Shown here: piece after piece, positions 60,401 through 64,000 of the stretch
Position numbering within the stretch: position 1 is the first letter of the stretch
Layout of the letters: every line of letters begins with the position of its first letter
NCBI RefSeq assembly: GCF_009695545.1
Contig: NZ_VUNS01000004.1
Coordinates: forward strand, 124,001-188,000
Direction: 5' to 3'
Source: Victivallis lenta
GTDB lineage: Bacteria; Verrucomicrobiota; Lentisphaeria; Victivallales; Victivallaceae
Length of the DNA: 64,000 nt
The notes under the pieces: generated by a model
Seen by the model: the letters and a program-made list of their open reading frames with translations, nothing else
Told to the model about the DNA's origin: nothing
The model's database searches: none
Made by a program: the position numbers and the translations under genes

Positions 60401-60565
60401 GAGGAGAAATGCTTCGAGCTGGAGCCGGACCGCGGTTTCGACGCCGCCCTGCTGCGCGACAAACGCGGCGAACGCCTGCCGTGGTACGTCTGGATCACCT
60501 ACGACGGCGACGCCCGCGCCTTCGCCCGTGTCCACGCCAATCCGGAAGGGCTGAGCGCTCCGTAA
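57407..60565 (+). CDS. secreted GH42-like beta-galactosidase family protein
   Basis: A 1052-residue protein with a signal peptide (about 1-21) and N-terminal beta modules (about 25-255). A catalytic barrel spans about 270-610, with acid/base candidate Glu362 in VYYNEHGYH and nucleophile candidate Glu519 in KFLESNFEF. A Rossmann-like middle domain of GH42 type (about 620-810; RVLLLPLSRHLRPETAQRI, then AGGILIAEY) and C-terminal beta domains follow. It probably removes beta-linked galactose or a similar sugar outside the cytoplasm. GAAAGGA precedes the ATG, 17 bp after the pseudopilin. The region after the stop has no clear hairpin. Confidence 0.82.
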   Translation: MTLLKHWLVLAALAAAPLLRGGDENIGVSALPAPDTGTVSELPAIWKGGEGRPSTVMLTIRIPGGEPLSEIALKSRSINRWWVISGVTLEGVRDGKTVKLAAKPWFVRGEDDTPKVFAIKLNPGAEGFSEYRLSLRRPHGFLHMELSELNVVFAGRLQAEIRPERTLFRAGGTVSGTVKLNNPFPSPVSGRLKLFAGETCVWESALAVPPGESERVWSFPAAKPETFRLTPRFESDAKLAAHSTGELRILPKRSRYRMSVGTAHGSAQSAALGFTVRHDWSDASGLSDRVLSSIVREQSLSRSNCGVTFETAEDGRYMVNADGETLKNIAMHVPRRLGAETAGVFDELNGHPGLEEIVYYNEHGYHTWHVRGLADYSKHTLRLYRDWLKERYRDISALNRLYGTNCRDFSGIEPPRKFTGPSAAWFDWMEFRRYSVAQYFREAYSLIKPHLPDTPIMPKPINFDYYAVSTAADPWLLRDACDVYGYDIYPFQREGYLDPAMSLDFHRTQVGERPLKFLESNFEFRRVNQTEKSSADMHLLYMPAFLRGLKGVYFYCWHQAWTQNHRGFWLCGPDGVLTPQGRGAAQVAKAAQTLAPVLMTGRVPPATAAVYFPWEEISQTPNVAPISAMRGAYKLMTQLHYPTDIISHHNIAAGELTRYRVLLLPLSRHLRPETAQRIAEFVRAGGILIAEYQAGRFDQFHRETDSLRGLLGGKSLGTTDAFKSFDAGDDKGIRLYAPITKETPFGWRHRPNVEPIDRAERIAAAADAEIPARFPDGSPAAIERTAGRGRVLYFAATFFNSYRNYFYTLNTLPNPATRGNEIINVGDPAYRRLLRAFLDRCEVRPPMRPALGSDDVETDDSPFQILSRFGNAECILFGIANWGPHERHAVAFEADVPFEIRRLFVMDTVRETLKELPFRCEKGVLSTTLPQLDKSLVLIAMRNAGPLLAVASQPGEGKPVAVRVMNFLPEQAAGTLQLRVDGIPAPLSEPLAFTLSPGEEKCFELEPDRGFDAALLRDKRGERLPWYVWITYDGDARAFARVHANPEGLSAP

Positions 60566-60598
60566 CCGGAAAAATTCGCATTTTTTTCCATTTCGCGC

Positions 60599-60627
60599 TT
60601 GCATCCGGTATGGTCTTTTCGTAAAAT
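60599..60627 (+). promoter_or_regulatory. promoter of the dehydrogenase-isomerase-GH57 operon
   Basis: TTGCAT (60599-60604), a 17-bp spacer and TAAAAT (60622-60627), 46 bases before the ATG. Confidence 0.55.
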
Positions 60628-60673
60628 AACCATAGTAAAGCCATTCACCTGTCAACAGAAGAGAGGTTTTTCC

Positions 60674-61720
60674 ATGGATCTGATCAGAACCCCCGCCGTG
60701 GTGATCGAGCGGCCGTTTGAAGCGGCGTTCCGTCCCGTCGCTCTGACCCCGAAACGTGCCGACACAGTGGTCGCCCAAACGCTGTGGAGCGCGATTTCGA
60801 CCGGCACGGACATGAAGACCTACCGCGGGGAACAGCACCCCGAACAGTGCTACTACCCGCTCGTGCCGGGCTACGAAAACATGGGCGTGATCCTCGAAGA
60901 AGGATCGTATGCGCCGGACCTGAAGGCCGGCGACCGGGTCATGATCAACGAATGCCGCAAATACGGCGACGTCTGCGCAGCCTGGGGCGGAGGAACCCGC
61001 CTCGTTCACAAGGATTCGGACAACGCCGGAGGAGCCGGCGACCCGATGTGCAAGGTTCCGGACAACGTTTCGGATACGGACGCCGTCCTGGCCTATCTCG
61101 CCTGCGTGCCGCTCAAGGGACTCGAGAAATTCGACCTGCGCCCGACCGACACGGTCGTCGTGGTCGGGGCGGGCATGGTCGGCATATCGGCCATGCAGCT
61201 GCTGAAGATCAAATGTCCCGGAATCCGGGTCATCGCGATCGAGAAGAACGGTTTCCGCCGCGAGATCGCGCAGCACTACGCCGACGTGGTCCTGCCGCAC
61301 GACGACACGACCGAGCGGAAGCTGCTCGACCTGACCGGCGGAAAAAAAGCCGACAAGATCATGGAGTGCAGCGGCAACCCGGCGGTGCCGGGCATCCTGC
61401 ACCGCTACCTCAAGGACGGCGGCTGGGGCGACGACGACGAGCCCGGACACATCCACCTGCAGGGCGACTACCCCGAAAAGCTGCTTTTCGACCACTATCA
61501 CCGCTGGTTCACGAAAAACTGCACGATCACCATGAGCTGCGCAATCAAGGCGCGCGGCAAGGCGGAGATTCTGAAGTACATGGCGGAAGGGAAGTTCGAC
61601 ACGTCGCACCTGCCCTGCGAAATCTGGCCGGTGCAGAAGGTGAAGGAGGCGTTCGAATACCAGAACCGGAAGGGTTACAACGTGTTCAAAATCCTGCTCG
61701 ACTGGCGCGAGGTGAAATAA
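60674..61720 (+). CDS. medium-chain dehydrogenase/reductase family protein lacking the catalytic zinc ligands
   Basis: A 348-residue cytoplasmic protein with the MDR layout: GroES-like N-terminus, then a Rossmann domain with VVVVGAGMVGISAMQLL (about 158-174). At the catalytic zinc positions the usual Cys (CGTD/CGSD) is Ser-Thr (ISTGTD) and the usual GHE is GYE, so the active-site zinc is probably absent, as in BchC-like MDR proteins. It probably oxidises a sugar or polyol-derived alcohol. GAGAGG precedes the ATG. Its TAA overlaps the next ATG (TAATG). First in a three-gene catabolic operon. Confidence 0.82.
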   Translation: MDLIRTPAVVIERPFEAAFRPVALTPKRADTVVAQTLWSAISTGTDMKTYRGEQHPEQCYYPLVPGYENMGVILEEGSYAPDLKAGDRVMINECRKYGDVCAAWGGGTRLVHKDSDNAGGAGDPMCKVPDNVSDTDAVLAYLACVPLKGLEKFDLRPTDTVVVVGAGMVGISAMQLLKIKCPGIRVIAIEKNGFRREIAQHYADVVLPHDDTTERKLLDLTGGKKADKIMECSGNPAVPGILHRYLKDGGWGDDDEPGHIHLQGDYPEKLLFDHYHRWFTKNCTITMSCAIKARGKAEILKYMAEGKFDTSHLPCEIWPVQKVKEAFEYQNRKGYNVFKILLDWREVK

Positions 61721-62550
61721 TGGAGTACGGAAACGCGGCATGGGGGCTGCGCGAGCTCCCGCTGGAGGAACAGCTGAAACTCACGCAGGCGATGGGGCTG
61801 CATCTGCTCGAGCTGTCGATTGCGAACTATCACCGGGATGTGCTGCAGCCTGACGCATCGGCGGAGCAGATCCGGCAGGTCAAAGCGCTTTTCGCGCAAT
61901 ACGATGTGCGTCCGGACTGCGGCGCGACCGGCAATGATTTCACCGCCGGTTCGGCAGCGGATGTGCGGGAATCGCTCGACCGCGTGAAACGGGCGGCCGA
62001 TATCGCGGCCGCGCTGGGAGTGAAGGTGCTGCGCATCTTCGCCGGCTTCACGTCCGACAGCCTCGTTTACGGCGAACGGTTCGACCGCGCGCTTGAGGCG
62101 CTGCAGCTCGCGGCGGAACACGTGCGCGGCACCGGCGTCCGGCTCGCGATCGAGACGCACGGCGGCGTGGCGGCAACCGGAGATGTGCTCCACCACTCCG
62201 CCACCGTCACGACCCGGATCGACACGATGCGGAAACTGCTCGAATCGCTCCCCGCCGCCGAAATCGGCATGAACTACGACCCGGCCAACCTCGCGGCGGT
62301 CGGCGACGCCGCTCCGGAACGGTGGTTCGGGCTCTTCCGGGACCGGATCGTCCTCGTTCACCTGAAGGATTTCCGGGACGTGCCCGGCGGCATCGTCCCG
62401 GCCGGCTGCGGCGAAGGACGGCTCGACTGGAAGGCGCTGCCGGCCGTCCTGAAAGAGTACGACGGCCCCGCGCTGATCGAATACGAACTGCCGGCCGACG
62501 TGGAGGACGGGCTGCGGCGCTCGCTGCGTTTCCTCAAACAGAATCAATAA
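61720..62550 (+). CDS. sugar phosphate isomerase/epimerase-like TIM-barrel protein
   Basis: A 276-residue xylose isomerase-like barrel with GLHLLELSIANYH near the start, VKVLRIFAGF, VRLAIETHGG (metal-ligand Glu), IGMNYDPANL (Asp ligand), IVLVHLKDF (His/Asp) and ALIEYELPA (Glu). The pattern suggests a divalent-metal-dependent isomerase or epimerase. The ATG overlaps the dehydrogenase stop by one base, implying coupled translation. The GH57-like gene follows 20 bp after. Substrate unknown; a paralogous fold is encoded at 28041-28946. Confidence 0.83.
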   Translation: MEYGNAAWGLRELPLEEQLKLTQAMGLHLLELSIANYHRDVLQPDASAEQIRQVKALFAQYDVRPDCGATGNDFTAGSAADVRESLDRVKRAADIAAALGVKVLRIFAGFTSDSLVYGERFDRALEALQLAAEHVRGTGVRLAIETHGGVAATGDVLHHSATVTTRIDTMRKLLESLPAAEIGMNYDPANLAAVGDAAPERWFGLFRDRIVLVHLKDFRDVPGGIVPAGCGEGRLDWKALPAVLKEYDGPALIEYELPADVEDGLRRSLRFLKQNQ

Positions 62551-62570
62551 CAGGATCAAGGAGTTAAACC

Positions 62571-63953
62571 ATGCCGAAGAAACCGCGGATCATCTTTATG
62601 CCGCACGCGAACATCCAGTACTCCCAGCTCGACCCGGCGCGGCGGCGGTGGGTGTGCGAGCACTCCTACCGTCCGCTGTTCGAACTCGTGCGCGACGGCG
62701 GATACCGGATCGCGTTCGAAGCCTCCGGCCGCACGCTCGAGGTCATGGCGCAGGAGGCGCCGGAAGTGCTCGCCCTGCTGCGCGAACTCGTCCAGTCCGG
62801 GCGGATCGAGCCGGTCGGCTCTCCCTTCATCCACGTCATGCTGGCCAACATCCCGCCGGAAATCGGGCTCGACACGCTCCGGCACGGCCTCGATGCGTGG
62901 GAGAAATACACCGGCGTGCGCCCGGCCGCCGGATGGAACCCGGAGTGCGGCTGGGCGTCGTTCCTGCCCGAGCTCTACCGCGAGGCCGGTTTCCAATCGC
63001 TCGTGATGGATGCGGACAGCTTCTTCCTGTCGTTCCCCGAGATCCGCGAAGCGACCGGGCTTTCGTACGACGTGCAGGGGCACAGCAACAAGAATCACCT
63101 GTTCAAGATCGAGGAGTACATCAGGGACAAGCCGGAATTCCTGCGCTACCTGACGAATCCGTCGGCCGCCCCGAACGGGCTCAACATGATCTTCCGTTCC
63201 GACTGCATGGCCAACCCGATGCTCTGGTACCTGATGGGAGCGACCGAGGGGATGCGCAGCGAACCGGTTTCGTCCGGCGAAATCCGCGCCATGCTCGAAA
63301 ACTGGAAATCGCGCATCGCAGCTTCCGGCAGCTTCATCATGCCGTACGCCGAGGATGCCGAGTATATCGGAACTTCCGCCTACTTCTACGTCAAGCAGTT
63401 CAACCAGGCGCGCTTCTTCGAGCCGGAGCCGTCCAGCGTGGCGCGCTTCCGCGAGCTGCTCGACACGGCGACATCGCTCGGCTACGAGCTCTCCACTCCC
63501 TCCGAGGTCATCGAGAATGCCGGCCCCCCGATCGAGAACGATCTCATCGAGCAGATCGAAAACGGCGTCGCCTGGCACGGCGGCACGGCGAAGGCGTGGG
63601 CGAACACCGAATATTCGCGGCTGCTCGACCCGGTCTGCCGTTCGATCTTCGACGGCATCGCGCTCCTGAAAAAGCGGACCGGCGGCCGGAAAGAGCTTGA
63701 CGACGCGCTGAAGGCGCTGACCAGCGCGTGGGTGTCGGATTCGCGCTGGCCGCCGCTGCCGACCTCCCCGGGCCGCTTCAACGTCCGCGAAACGCTCGAC
63801 GACCTGTACCGGGCGAACGGATTTCTCGAAAAAGCGATGGAGAAGGCCGGCATTCGGGAGCTCCGCGCGCTATATTCTCCGGAACTTATGCGGACCCAGA
63901 TCCGCTGCATCGAGGAGAATCTGATGAGCCGCAAGTATTTCGGCGAAGTATGA
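62571..63953 (+). CDS. glycoside hydrolase family 57-like protein
   Basis: A 460-residue protein without a signal peptide. The N-terminal MPHANIQYSQL corresponds to the first conserved GH57 region. AGWNPECGWAS carries the nucleophile candidate Glu125, and IFRSDCMANP the acid candidate Asp. These are the GH57 landmarks of alpha-glucan or alpha-galactoside-active enzymes; a cytoplasmic location fits an intracellular oligosaccharide hydrolase. AAGGAG precedes the ATG. Third gene of the dehydrogenase-isomerase operon, which may continue with the partial gene at the right edge. Confidence 0.75.
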   Translation: MPKKPRIIFMPHANIQYSQLDPARRRWVCEHSYRPLFELVRDGGYRIAFEASGRTLEVMAQEAPEVLALLRELVQSGRIEPVGSPFIHVMLANIPPEIGLDTLRHGLDAWEKYTGVRPAAGWNPECGWASFLPELYREAGFQSLVMDADSFFLSFPEIREATGLSYDVQGHSNKNHLFKIEEYIRDKPEFLRYLTNPSAAPNGLNMIFRSDCMANPMLWYLMGATEGMRSEPVSSGEIRAMLENWKSRIAASGSFIMPYAEDAEYIGTSAYFYVKQFNQARFFEPEPSSVARFRELLDTATSLGYELSTPSEVIENAGPPIENDLIEQIENGVAWHGGTAKAWANTEYSRLLDPVCRSIFDGIALLKKRTGGRKELDDALKALTSAWVSDSRWPPLPTSPGRFNVRETLDDLYRANGFLEKAMEKAGIRELRALYSPELMRTQIRCIEENLMSRKYFGEV

Positions 63954-63969
63954 AACAACGGGGGCGGGC

Positions 63970-64000
63970 ATGAGAATAACGGCGGAAAAAGACGGGTTCC
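63970..64000 (+). CDS. start of a gene cut by the right edge
   Basis: The ATG at 63970, 17 bases after the GH57-like stop, opens MRITAEKDGF to the window end. Only ten codons are visible, so nothing can be said about function. The purine-rich sequence before the start (GGGGGCGGG) could serve as a ribosome-binding site and suggests continuation of the operon. Confidence 0.45.
   Translation, partial: MRITAEKDGF

Noticed and set aside
57374-61741. 1455-codon minus-strand open frame across the GH42-like and dehydrogenase genes
   Set aside because: A shadow of well-supported plus-strand genes, with no start signal or motifs.

Overview
The window is G+C-rich bacterial DNA from a Gram-negative genome. 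Five proteins carry a pseudopilin-like N-terminus followed by a C-terminal His-X9-Asp-Gly motif, and several large secreted hydrolases sit beside them under LacI, AraC and GntR-type regulators. That combination is typical of the Lentisphaerota (Victivallis-like, PVC superphylum). This placement is an inference from gene content, not a database match.

Layout: an HtrA-type protease (cut by the left edge) and an FAD oxidoreductase come first. A LacI-type regulator at 7131-8084 then faces a minus-strand operon of a small carbohydrate-binding-like protein, a clan GH-A-like hydrolase and a pseudopilin. Next come a secreted Pro-rich protein and an overlapping comEC / glycosyltransferase / larE operon, then an AraC regulator facing a ThuA-Gfo/Idh pair. 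tRNA-Glu(CTC) and gltX are divergent. A 780-bp hairpin- and repeat-rich island separates gltX from uvrA. After that lie two paralogous lipoproteins, priA, small enzymes, a frameshifted LURP-one-like gene, and the minus-strand blocks phoH-pgpH-ybeY, a LysM lipoprotein, and fabD-fabG-acpP-fabF.

The right half holds two more pseudopilin-hydrolase pairs (39051-42734 with a divergent AraC regulator; 45030-50208 with a co-transcribed GntR-type regulator). It also holds a polysaccharide pyruvyl transferase-like gene and a marR-adaptor-RND efflux operon. A fourth regulator-pseudopilin-hydrolase set lies at 55586-60565, followed by a dehydrogenase, a TIM-barrel isomerase-like gene and a GH57-like gene.

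Housekeeping functions (fatty-acid synthesis, ribosome maturation, c-di-AMP turnover, DNA repair, replication restart) alternate with compact glycan-utilisation cassettes. The most striking theme is the fourfold pairing of a dedicated pseudopilin with a large secreted hydrolase under its own regulator. All five pseudopilins lack the glycine that normally precedes the prepilin-peptidase cleavage site. Well-formed sigma-70-like promoters (TTGAAA/TTGACA/TTGCAT, 15-17 bp, TATANT-like) can be read in front of many of these units.
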